From Apostichopus californicus (lineage: Eukaryota > Echinodermata > Holothuroidea > Aspidochirotida > Stichopodidae), in assembly GCA_020650975.1 (NCBI GenBank), contig JAIPMN010000301.1:1-32632 (forward strand): a stretch of 32,632 nucleotides of DNA, given 5' to 3'. Both the position numbers and the translations under genes were made by a program. The notes under the pieces were generated by a model. That model saw only the letters and a program-made list of their open reading frames with translations, was not told the DNA's origin and searched no databases. Of the stretch, positions 10,171 to 19,715 are shown in pieces (the first letter of the stretch is position 1; every line of letters begins with the position of its first letter).

Positions 10171-10205
10171 TGTCTTTAACTAAATAATTGGGATGTGTTG
10201 TTTTA

Positions 10206-10844
10206 GTCGTATTTTTACTTAAAGTCGAGTCTTTTCACTGATAAGACTGGATAAGAAAATCAACTGACAAATGTTTGGCTTAAAAGAACAACTTTGCGTC
10301 GGAATTTTAATCTCATGATTTTGTCATATTCCCAAAACTGATTTAAGGTTTTATTTTATATATTTACAGTCTTGACTCCCTCATTAAAACCATGACCAGA
10401 AGTGACCAGTTTGGTCTCACTAGCTTATCTTCTAGCAATAAATAGTTTGTCAAACGATCGAACTATATAAACACCTGTAATCATAGACAGCAACGGAAGT
10501 AAAAGTACGTTGTCATGGTGATGAAAGCATTGAATGGCTAGGATGCTGAACGATAAGTCAATGGACATTGCAAAAAATGCTAGAAGTCATATAATGGTCA
10601 TTCAAATTGCCAGCTTACATTTTACTGATAACTTGTCAGCAGCTTTCCTCACGGAGATAACCAAATTGTTTACTTGAGCACCCCTCGATGTCAGGCGGGA
10701 TGGGGGGCACCCCTCTATGTCAGACGAGATTGGGGGGGGGGGGTTCTTGGGAGGTCAGAACTGCTGGTGAAATACTTTCGAAAAAACATTAACCAATTAA
10801 CGGTATTAGCATTTATTAGAAACGAGCATTATATATCAACAGCT
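10206..10844. other. Intergenic, no gene seen
   Basis: AT-rich DNA with one 29-bp tandem duplication (10678-10743). No open frame with recognisable content. Confidence 0.6.
10678..10743 (+). repeat. 29-bp direct duplication ending in G12
   Basis: Two copies starting GCACCCCTCGATGTCAG (10678) and GCACCCCTCTATGTCAG (10707), each ending in a G run, the second expanded to 12 G. It is probably a slippage product. Confidence 0.8.
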
Positions 10845-11072
10845 GCCGTGGCGCAGCGGTTATTGCTCTGTACCTGAAGAGGTCATTATTATTTAATGTT
10901 ATTATTAATTAACATGATAAAAAAAATGATTTTAAATTCTGTACAAACATACCCTTGTAAATAATGTTGACAATGGGTGAGCCAGTGCCTCCCAATAAAA
11001 GAGAAGAAATGCTCTGTACCTGAAGAGCGAGAGGTATTTTGGCTCCTGGGTTCGATCCCCGGTGACGACGGC
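10845..11072 (+). mobile_element. tRNA-like sequence / SINE head, interrupted by a retroposed insert
   Basis: The left part has GCCGTGG (10845-10851) and a perfect RNA polymerase III A box TGGCGCAGCGG (10849-10859). The right part has a B box GGTTCGATCCC (11049-11059) inside a T-arm and then CGACGGC (11066-11072), which pairs with the left acceptor strand at six of seven positions. Removing the 128-bp insert and one target duplication leaves 82 nt, the length of a class II (Leu/Ser-like) tRNA. GCTCT..AGAGC could form the anticodon stem, but its loop would be eight bases, so a tRNA-derived SINE head is more likely than a functional tRNA gene. It is inactive as it stands. Confidence 0.75.
10882..11009 (+). 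mobile_element. 128-bp retroposed insert with AATAAA and A-rich end, 18-bp target-site duplication
   Basis: The insert sits between two perfect copies of TGCTCTGTACCTGAAGAG (10864-10881 and 11010-11027). Its 3' end reads AATAAAAGAGAAGAAA, i.e. a polyadenylation signal (10994-10999) followed by a short A-rich tail. These are the hallmarks of LINE-driven target-primed reverse transcription of a polyadenylated RNA. The body does not match a gene I recognise; a 5'-truncated transcript or LINE 3' end are both possible. Confidence 0.8.
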
Positions 11073-12310
11073 AACACACCCTTGTTCATAAAGTATATAC
11101 GATATGTATTTGTTGAAGCCCGCCACCGATTATAAACACATCACGCCCAAACTGCATATATAAGCATAAATAGTTTATCTTATGCGCAGGCGCAAAAGTA
11201 ATACGTGGAACTATGCAATGTTCGACTCTAACACGTACCCTTGCTTCCGAAGTTTCCCATGAGACACCACGACCGCACCTCTCTCATCACACTACCTTGT
11301 TTACGATGGCAAGATATAGTTGGAAAGATATTTTTCCGATTTTGCTAACTTCCAGACAGCTTTAGGACAGAATTGTTTTATGCTCCCCAAAACATAAAAT
11401 GCTTTTAGTATAGAATGAGAAGGTGGCGGAGGGTATGTGTGCTTGTGTGTATGTGTGGTGGTGGGGTGGGGTGGGGGGGGGGTCCGCCCTTTACTCCATC
11501 GACACCTATGGTTATAATTATGGACTCCATCTACACCTATGGTTATAATTATGGAATTAGACATTTGAATGGCAAATGGAGAATATTTATTTTTGTAGAT
11601 TTTGACTTGCATGAAGCTAAGATGGTTTTCATACTAATTTGTATTATATCTCTCGTCTCGTTAGTTGCAGGTTTTTGACTTTATTATACTTAATGACATA
11701 TATCGACTTCTGTCCTGCAGGATCTAATTCTTAATACAAATTTGGCTCCCCGTATACAGGTGTACATATATATCTACTCTGGACTTCCCATAATTGTTGT
11801 GAATGAACGAACTTTTCACTGGCTATGTGGGTTGTGGCAACGAATCAAGATTATTCATTTATTCGATTCTCTTGTACATACCACGTACGAGTACGAGTTA
11901 AAACGCTACAGGTATTTTGGATTTATAAAAACAAAGGATTTGAAAGCTAAATTCAGTCAAGCAGGTTGCGAGCCATCAAATTCACTCTTAAAATGAGACG
12001 GAGGGGTAAGTTTTGAGAGTCTTGTTTTTGTTTTGTTTGTTTTTGCAATAGTTCACCGTAGGCCTATTTATATACTCTGCTAACAACATGTAATTATATT
12101 GACGGTAGACCACAGAGGACACGTAACGAGGTTCTGTATTGAAATGCATGGATTTGCAGGCTTCTTTGATGTTTCCTGTAACATACATCAAGTATATGAT
12201 TTCCTATATGCAGTATAGTATTTCCAATCATAATCTAACACGTGCATGCCTAGTTCATTAACCGTATAATGATAGCAATATTCAGATACAGTGAATGGAC
12301 AATGCTGTTG
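11073..12310. other. Intergenic, no gene seen
   Basis: The part directly after the tRNA-like sequence (to about 11130) may be SINE body. A G-rich tract (GGTGGGGTGGGG then G10, about 11458-11482) could form a G-quadruplex. Open frames at 11415-11678 and 11742-11996 have no recognisable content. Confidence 0.55.
11494..11555 (+). repeat. 31-bp direct duplication
   Basis: Two copies beginning CTCCATCGACACCTATGG (11494) and CTCCATCTACACCTATGG (11525), differing at one position over 31 bases, each ending in TTATAATTATGGA. Confidence 0.9.
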
Positions 12311-12615
12311 CCACTGAGTGATAAATATAGCGCTTCGTGGAATAGGCCTATATGCGGCATTTCTTGGAATGGGGACGTTTAGCAAATATTGTGGACATTA
12401 TAATGTGCACTTGAGGAGTATGGAGATGTCGTGGAATCAGGACATATATTGGAATATAGACGCATAGAGGAAGATGGACGTTTGTTGAGACTTCGGCGGA
12501 CTTTTGATGAAATGTAAACTTTGACTATTAATTATGCCGACAAACTTTGTCGACAAAACTAAAATACATTTTGTGGAATGTGGACATTTCATGTACACTT
12601 TTGTGCATTTCACGC
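12311..12615. repeat. Degenerate tandem repeat with core GTGGAAT..GGACRTTT
   Basis: At least six imperfect copies spaced about 18-30 bases apart: CGTGGAATAGG (12337), CTTGGAATGGGGACGTTT (12363), TTGTGGACATTA (12389), CGTGGAATCAGGACATAT, TTGGAATATAGACGCAT, GAGGAAGATGGACGTTT, and a separated copy TGTGGAATGTGGACATTT (about 12573). The reverse strand reads short open frames with CPHSTKC/PIPRNA-like runs, which I attribute to the repeat rather than to a gene. Confidence 0.5.
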
Positions 12616-13590
12616 AATGCACTTTAATAACGTATGCGTGTAATTAAAGATTACCATTCAAAAAGTCGAACGAAAACAGACTAATGATACATAATTCCAT
12701 TCTTTGCATTTTGTGTTTGTGTTTGACACCAATATCGCCAGAATTTAAAGATGGGGAGAAATTTCCCATTCAAAAATCATTTTGAAGATGTATGAAGGTC
12801 ATTTAAAGAACAATGAATTAATACACGATTCAGTTTCAGAAATTTAGGCCTAAGACGGAGAAGAATAGATAATATATAAAAATCTATTTAGTTTTGATTA
12901 AAGACCCGAATGCCTTTTGGTATGATGATATGAAATAAGAAATTTGCATCTTTGAGAAGAAAAAACGGATTTCGGAAAACACGATTAGCGATTGGCAGTG
13001 TACGTCTTTTAGACAAGGTCACTCACATAACGCTCAGTAGTTACTATATACAGTATAGTGCTGTTGGAAGCTTTGCAATACAATGTATAAAACAAATGTA
13101 GCCAAATATCAAGTCATCATGGCCAATCTGTTTTTATTAACGTCACTTCCGGATCGTGCATAGCTTACAAAAGGAGGCGTCCTATCCAAATTTAATATGT
13201 TACATGAATAAAATTCTGAGCACGACTCAGTCATTTTTTTGTCTTGGTATATAGTTCGCGTGCAAGCTGAGGCTGGAGGGAGATCTGAATGATATAGTTG
13301 ATCATGGAAATATAATTTCAGGAATAGCATCATTTTGTGGATTCAGGAATTCGTTTCGTTTCAATTCGTTCATTTCACACTTCATAATACAATTCCAAGT
13401 TTCTTATCGACAAATAATTACGTATAAGAAAAGTGTGAAGAATCTGAATAAAAAGCAAAACTATTACAAAGCAGATCCACCAAAAGAAAAAAAAAGATAG
13501 GGAGAGAAAAGGAGGAGGGAGAAAGAGGGGGAAAAAAGAAGAAAAAAAGGGAAAGAAAGCAAATTACATGTATAGGGTAAATATTTTTTA
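12616..13590. other. Intergenic, no gene seen
   Basis: AT-rich sequence with a purine-rich tract (GAAAAGGAGGAGGGAGAAAG-type) at about 13490-13560. Nothing else is recognised. Confidence 0.55.
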
Positions 13591-13800
13591 AATTGTTAGG
13601 GCGTTTCCGCTTGTTTAGTGATTCCTGCTATTTTTTCACTGTTTTAAGGTTTACTATTTTATTGTTTCGGTTAATCGATTTGTTGCTATTTATTAGATTT
13701 ATATTAGATTTAGATTATATATGTACAGCGCCTTGAGTACATTGTAAGGCGCTTTATAAATATAATTAATTCTTATTATTATTAATATAATCTAATCTTA
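13591..13800 (+). mobile_element. LINE/SINE-like 3' tail (hairpin plus ATT repeat)
   Basis: GCGCCTT (13728-13734) and AAGGCGC (13746-13752) form a perfect 7-bp stem with an 11-base loop, directly followed by TTTATAAATATAATT and a TTATTATTATT tail. GCGCY..-hairpin plus TATAAAT and a short-repeat tail is a pattern common at the 3' ends of invertebrate and fish LINEs and their dependent SINEs. The 5' limit is uncertain and no reverse-transcriptase frame is visible. Confidence 0.5.
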
Positions 13801-14819
13801 AACGAAGATAAGAGTATGCTTGAACCCAACCTAAATCTCAAGTATATAAACTAACGCCTTCATATGCTTTACAAACCTTTCTCAAGGAAATGATTTCTTT
13901 AATAGTAGGCTTAAGTGAATTCCACAATAGTGCACCAGAGATTCTTAACTGACTTTCTATTCAATTCTCTACGGGAATAATCAATATGAAGGGATGATGA
14001 CGGATTGTATGGTAAAATGACTATGAAAATTATTATTTATTATTGACGAACGTATCAAAGATTGAGGGAAGAAAGACCATGACAATATTTAAAGCCCCCG
14101 GCTGTGAAGAATATATATAAAGATAAAGTCAAAATCTGTTATTCATTAAACAAAGGTGCTGAATGGTGCAGATAACTAGAATAGGATATAAAGTCAGCAA
14201 TATTTATACAACAATGTCGTATGACACACTGAGGATAGGTAACAAGGTCAAAGAAGAAACTAAATGCATTGAGAATACTAAATGTTAAGAGTATTAATTA
14301 GCCAATTTATATAATCTCGCCAATTAACAACATCCACCAATCGCCATTATATAGAGACTTAACTCACTCCCCCCCCCCCGCCTTCTTTGTAACCCAACCC
14401 TAAGCTTCGGAGGGGAGGGGTGTTGTTGTATATTGTACGTATCAGTTATACGTGCTGCTACTCACAATTCAGTCCAGTTTTTCCGTGCAACGGTTAGGAA
14501 AAAGTGATGCTACATAACTACAGTGTGCTATGTTTTACACGCGATAACAGCAACATTTTAAAGGACACCTCACGAGTTTTTAACACATAAGAAAAATCGA
14601 TGACATATGGAAAATATATCAGTGTTACGTGACACCATTTTTAATCTTTTTTCTTTATGACCTGACACGGCAGAAAATACATACATATAGCATAGATTTT
14701 ATATATTTTAAATGAATGCTTGGCAACATCATCTGTACATACTATGAAGAAAGAACATACCTCTTGTAATGCACGTTATATTCCTAATAAGCAACCTGAA
14801 CTTAAACGTGAGTGAAGTT
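13801..14819. other. Intergenic, no gene seen
   Basis: AT-rich. It includes a C11 run at 14369-14379. The stretch 13880-13970 could continue an old repeat, but I cannot support an identity. Confidence 0.5.
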
Positions 14820-16180
14820 AGCAATTAATTACAATGCGCGTAGTATAACGACGCTTGTCGTGCATGGATAGCAATGTATGGTGAGAGAGGCAGTCTCCAG
14901 TACGGTAACAGTGAGTGAGTGTACAGAAGCCGATTGTGAAAAGTATATGGTGTATATCAAAATATCTAGAAGCACTACTACACACAATGTTGTTGCATGG
15001 GTACAACCGCAAAACATTTTAGTCTCTCTCAGGTCGCACTCTTGTGTACTGATTACCGATGCAAAAGCTTCGTGCGATTTGATTGGGTACCGTGCGTTGC
15101 AAAAGAACAGTTTACTGACCAATCAGTGACCGGGTAATAATGGGGGCTTCCCCTAATGTGACGGGGATTTTCGGATTAACGGCGACGCGCGTTGGTATTA
15201 AAAATAGAATTACTATAGACTGTTGGTTTCTCGGTGAGTTGAAGCAATTCTCTGATTAATCTATAGCGGCACACGATGCTATGAGATGGGAGTTCAAAAC
15301 ATTGTTAACCATCATTGCTAACCGCGTGAAAGTTGTACAGGCAGCAGTTCATCACGTTACGGTCCCGGGGCCTTATTATGTTATATGTGATGATATGTGT
15401 GAAATTATATGGTATATCTTGAAGGTTTTCGGTCCGTTTAGAATGACTGAATTCTGCAAACGTTTCATTTTATTGAACACTGACAATTTTAATGAAGATC
15501 AAGCGACGCAACGCATGTTTCGAGACTTAATCCATTGGTAACTGTAATACAGCTGATACAGACTGCATGTACATGCAAGTGTATACGATGCATCATACTG
15601 TTGCCGTATTGTGTATGGTGCTGATTTACAGTGATCAATGTGATTACCATGGGGATGATATCACAGGCAGTATGACGGATTATGGGATAGTTTGGAATCA
15701 GAAAGGATCAACACACTTTTAGTCCAACGATATGGTAGATATAAACTTGTCTAAAGTCTGTGCAAGTGGACCATACAGGACTCATGCAGTGGTGCAGTTC
15801 AGTATGCAATAGTACGATATACCGGTATACCGTATAGCATTATAATCCAACTGGATTAACACAAAACTGTGCTTCTCATAATCTATTTGGTTTTATTTGT
15901 TTCTTTGGTATTTTGTTTTAGTTGTTGAACACGTGACCTAACGAAATAAGAAGCACACAGTGGTTTGATTATTTATACAACAATTATAACAGCAATGACA
16001 ATTGTTTTTTTTTTTAATTTAAATTATTTTTGGTTGCATGTTTCGTATATAGATTTCGTTTCTTCGTGATGAAAATTACCGTTAGAAAAGACTTTTCATG
16101 GATTGAAGGATATTTCACTTGTTAATGAATTCCAGCATTGGGAAGTAAGTTAGAAGTAGAAACATGAAGGAACAATAACG
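14820..16180. other. Intergenic, unrecognised open frames only
   Basis: Open frames of 83 codons (14878-15129) and 86 codons (15281-15541) on the + strand give no recognisable protein, lack paired splice context that extends them, and are not much longer than chance. The segment 15110-15200 is less AT-rich and has ACCAATCAG (CCAAT-type), so a small promoter is conceivable but unsupported. Confidence 0.45.
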
Positions 16181-16310
16181 GGGCTATGCCCGCCCCGCCC
16201 CCCCCCCCCCCCCTTCGGGGGACGGGTATGGAGGGCGCATTGTTAGGGGGTGGTGAGGGATGACGGTGTGTCTCCTGGCTTACCACACACTCATCCACCC
16301 CCCCCCCCCT
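16181..16310. repeat. C-rich low-complexity segment with C16 and C12 runs
   Basis: C16 at 16198-16213 flanked by CCCGCCCCG and TTCGGGGGACGGG, able to fold as a GC hairpin, and C12 at 16298-16309 preceded by CTCATCCAC. The same CTCATCCAC plus C-run junction is found at about 6320-6337. Confidence 0.7.
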
Positions 16311-17192
16311 CCAGACTGCTCATACTGCCTATATAGCGGAACACATACACATAACACGTCTATGCAGAGGTACACATAACAAATGTCGTAAGCAATGTGC
16401 CTTCTATTTACTCCACTCTCCCCCTGATCCCATAAACAAAGACTCGCACCAACTTTCTGCACCCTAGAAGTTGCGGTAGAATGCCTGGTTCCTATATAAG
16501 TGTGTAACTGACACCACACTGGGAAGTGTGGTATATTGGTTGAAAATTCCGGGTGTCTGTAAAATCTTGATTTTCGTCAGCTGTATTTCACTATAGCAGG
16601 CGTGAGTTATGAAAGACAATGTCATACGATGCCTCGCACTACCAGTACTGTATATTAATAAATTATGTTATGATTTTTGACATTCCTTTGCGGTTTCGCT
16701 TTCCATCAAAATATTTGAAGATTTATTCAGAATATGGTTGCTCTGGTGTACACTATAACGTGAATATCTGTGGCGATGTTCCTTTATCGCACATCACAGA
16801 TGTTCATGTGTGTGGGGAAATGTTGGGTCAGTTACCTACACGCTGTGGTATGGAATTGCCGGTAACCATGGCAATGATACAGCCATCATTTTTCCATGTT
16901 TCCTTTCGTTTCTTCTTCTTCTTCTGATCGGCTCTGGAATGGATATGAAGACATTATTTGTTGGCATGACACAGTCGTCAGCTGAAGTTAGTGAAAGTTA
17001 AATTCTGTTGTACCCAGTTATATAGAAAGTTGCGAATTTCTTTACAAAATTAAACAAGGTTACAAGTACAGCAAGGTCTGTTCATGCAGACGACTACCAT
17101 GACAGGGCCTATACGGTTGTGTGGGACCCAGTAAAGTAGTACATCGCTATATTTGGCTATATTTTGGAATTCAAGAAGTTGGCCTACCAGTT
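16311..17192. other. Intergenic, no gene seen
   Basis: The 102-codon open frame at 16619-16927 ends in a run of Phe codons from a CTT repeat and matches no family I know. I do not call it a gene. Confidence 0.5.
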
Positions 17193-17278
17193 ATGTAGTA
17201 AGCAGGTGAAAATTTTCTCCNNNNNNNNNNTTATATATGTAGTAAGCAGGTGAAAATTTTCTCCGCCCCCCCCCCCCC
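17193..17278. other. Assembly gap (10 N) flanked by a 28-bp duplication and a C13 run
   Basis: Ns occupy 17221-17230. The same 28 bases, beginning ATGTAGTAAGCAGGTG, lie at 17193-17220 immediately left of the gap and at 17237-17264 just right of it. A run of 13 C follows at 17266-17278. The likely explanation is two contig ends that overlap but were not merged. Confidence 0.9.
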
Positions 17279-18300
17279 TCTGTCTCCCATCCACCCGTCT
17301 CTCCTGTCCAGAAATGAATCGGTATATTAGTTTTTCTAAACAATTGGTGACAAACAACACTGTATAGGTATAACCATACTCAAGCAAAAGTTTTAATCAG
17401 CTTGCAATCAACACAATCCTGTTTGAACTGCAGGGTACGTAACCATGCACCAGTGGGTTGGCTCGAGGGCCGCGCGTGTTACGGTTCTCGCGTAAATCGC
17501 AAAGCATACGCGTATACAATTAACCATGTCCGTTAGTTTACTCCATGGGTTTTCAACTTAATTGGTGCGCCCCTCTTAGCGCACGTGAGAAGCTTGGAGA
17601 TTGTACTGGGATAGGTCTCTGACCTACCTGAGCCACATTGTGAAAATAGTCTGACGATAGAGTGTGTTGCCATATCTGAATTTCCAAATCATTAATTGAA
17701 AGGGGGAGAGGGTGGAAATTCGTCCTAAATGTTCATCTAAACAGGTCGAGCTTAAAGGTAGTCAGAACAGGCCCCAAATTATTACACGCTTTAATTGTTA
17801 GAAGTTTTCAAAAGTACTTTCCTGGAGGTCTTTACTCTCCAAATTGTTCTCAGACATTTTGAAGGAAAACACAAGATGATTGAATGTCCCAGTGAGGAAA
17901 ATTTCCTTGAAGATTGTAATAAAAACAGTTTAAGAATTTTGAACAAAAGTGACCATATTTGAATATCTAGCATATTTGGGGCCAACTGAATACAGCATAC
18001 CTTTAACTATCAGTTTCTGTAATTTGCGATTTTGTTCTTTGTAGCAAGTCCGCTGAATACTTCTTGTATTAAAATATCAAACTTATAGTCTACAAATTTC
18101 ATTTCATATGCTGCCCTGAGCTGTTCCTCTCCCCAATATTCCCCCTCCCCACAGCACGCACCCTCGCACTATATCGCCGTACACACCAATAAACTTTCAG
18201 ATGCTGGCAAAGACGAATCTCACGTTTGCAGAGAAATTTGCGAAGAACGAATCTTTCAAAACAGATCCTATGTAATCCTTGTTAGTCACATTAGTTTGTA
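17279..18300. other. Intergenic, no gene seen
   Basis: Mixed-composition DNA. The segment 17440-17640 is more GC-rich with CGCG and CGTAAATCGC-type CpGs. No supported coding sequence or element. Confidence 0.5.
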
Positions 18301-18713
18301 CTTGACAACAGTGGCGTAGGAAGGTACTTTTGAGTGGGGGGGGGGGGGGCTGAAGACTGATGGCCGGCCTGGGGGAGGGGTCTAAGGGGAGGTTTTTTTT
18401 TTGCATTTCCAGGTGGCCTCAGATGCAATTTGGTGCAATATAGCACACTTCAACACCGACTCCATTTTGTAAATAATTTTGCATTTTCACCTGGCCTTAG
18501 ATGCAATTTGGTGCTCCAAATGAGATATTTTCTGCCAAAATGTTCTGAGTAAAATGACGAATGTTGTTATCATTTATTGAGAAATGAAAAAGGGGTTTTC
18601 TGACTTGCGAAGCGGGGGGGGGCGGAATGGTACTTCCGCCCCACCATATTTTTCACTGGGGGCTGGCGCCCCCCTCCCCCAGCCCCACCGGTTCCTACGC
18701 CCTTGCTTGACAA
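18301..18713. mobile_element. hAT-like non-autonomous DNA transposon (MITE) with 8-bp target duplication
   Basis: CTTGACAA at 18301-18308 and again at 18706-18713 flanks a 397-bp element. The left end is CAGTGGCGTAGGAAGG and the reverse complement of the right end is CAAGGGCGTAGGAACC, so the terminal inverted repeats agree at CA..GGCGTAGGAA. An 8-bp duplication and CAGNGG-type ends are characteristic of hAT elements. Inside are a G14 and a G9 run and a ~38-bp segment repeated twice (from 18403 and 18481, TTAGATGCAATTTGGTGC core). There is no transposase frame, so it must have been mobilised in trans. Confidence 0.88.
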
Positions 18714-19623
18714 TACAAAACAGTGTTTACATTGAGAAAGCAACATTTAGACTGGACTTGACAGCACCACACACTGACATTGACTGATTACAGACTATTT
18801 GTTATATGCGATATACACCCAGCATTTCGTTCTACGTAAGCAGTGTCGATTACATTTTAATACTTCCATATCAAACATTAAATTCCTCAATAACAGATTA
18901 TAACTCAGTCTCGCTAACAACACCATGATTCCGCCGAAATATCTATCATTTCCGTAGCCCGCTTAAATCACACTGTAAAGGGAATCGCATGTTGAAGGCT
19001 GAAGCATCAATATCCAACCAGCATGCGATCCAAAAAAAAAACCCAAGCCTGATACGACTGCTCAAACAGCAGTGTCGTCAGCCTATAATTTGCATACACA
19101 GGCGGCCGCCATTGTTGTGGGAGGGTGTACATACATTGACCAATACGAGTAGACCCTCTCGTAATCTATGTACTCGCATTAGCTCAGCGCAGCACGTTCA
19201 CTGTACTGTGTACGATCCTTCTTTCTCCTTTTGTTCATGGCTCTCGCATTCTCCTTCTTTCCTCACACACGTTCGTTTTGTGTGGGCTCGTTTCATTACC
19301 AATCATCATCAGATTCCGGTTATCGCCATATCACTGTGCGTCGAAAACCCTTCTTTCGTGATTCGTGGGAAATTTAAGGAAATATGAGAGGTTCAAGAGC
19401 ATGAAAATTTTGTCGGAATTCTCATATTTTGCAAGGCGTTCATGAAAGGTTCAGTGTATTGTGGCTTTATGGAGCAACAAATCTTGCTGACTCTACGGAC
19501 TTAAAACATTACTTCGTTTTGAACATAATTTTCAACTCTAATTTACCTCCAGGTGATTTAACAGATGACCTAGTTGTGGAGCATCGGTTTCTTAAATCCT
19601 TATCGGAGGAGTAAGGGGTCAAA
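18714..19623 (+). promoter_or_regulatory. Upstream region, likely promoter and 5' UTR of ARID2
   Basis: Immediately upstream of the ARID2 start. GGCGGCCGCCATTGTTG at about 19101 contains a YY1-like GCCGCCAT core, a motif common near metazoan housekeeping promoters. An upstream ATG at 19442 opens a 20-codon frame ending at TAA near 19504, before the main start, and an in-frame TAA sits 12 bases before the ARID2 ATG. The transcription start is not visible. The open frame 18989-19387 has no recognisable protein. Confidence 0.4.
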
Positions 19624-19715
19624 ATGGCCAAATTTCTGGACAAAGATCCGTTCGTTTACGAGCAGGAAAAGTCGGGCTTTCTTCAAAGTTTAAAGCAGTT
19701 TCATGCAGCCAGAGG
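19624..19715 (+). CDS. ARID2: ARID2 exon 1: start codon and first ARID helix
   Basis: ATG at 19624 in a good context (AAAATGG), with an in-frame TAA at 19612-19614 that rules out an upstream start in this exon. It encodes MAKFLDKDPFVYEQEKSGFL then QSLKQFHAAR, with the last codon split (GG|G). The donor is GAGG|GTCAGT, a weaker than usual donor supported by the frame of the next exon. The N-terminus before the ARID is about as short as in vertebrate ARID2. Confidence 0.9.

Larger units (their letters stand above)
7655..10205 (+). other. Probable CLCA 3' UTR and downstream flank
   Basis: No convincing open frame follows the stop for over 2.5 kb. The sequence is AT-rich and lacks recognisable mobile elements, as expected of a long 3' UTR. 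ATTTA-rich stretches occur around 8850-8910 and a Pumilio-type TGTAAATA at 9810-9817. The true transcript end is not determined. Confidence 0.4.

Noticed and set aside
10845-10881. Functional tRNA gene
   Set aside because: Interrupted by a 128-bp insert, and the restored form would have an eight-base anticodon loop.
14829-15541. Overlapping open frames of 83-97 codons on both strands
   Set aside because: No family resemblance, opposite-strand overlap and length compatible with chance.
16619-16927. 102-codon open frame with poly-Phe end
   Set aside because: The Phe run comes from a CTT repeat; the rest is not recognisable.
18989-19387. 132-codon open frame just upstream of ARID2
   Set aside because: No recognisable domain, ends before the ARID2 start in another frame, and lies where promoter/5' UTR is expected.
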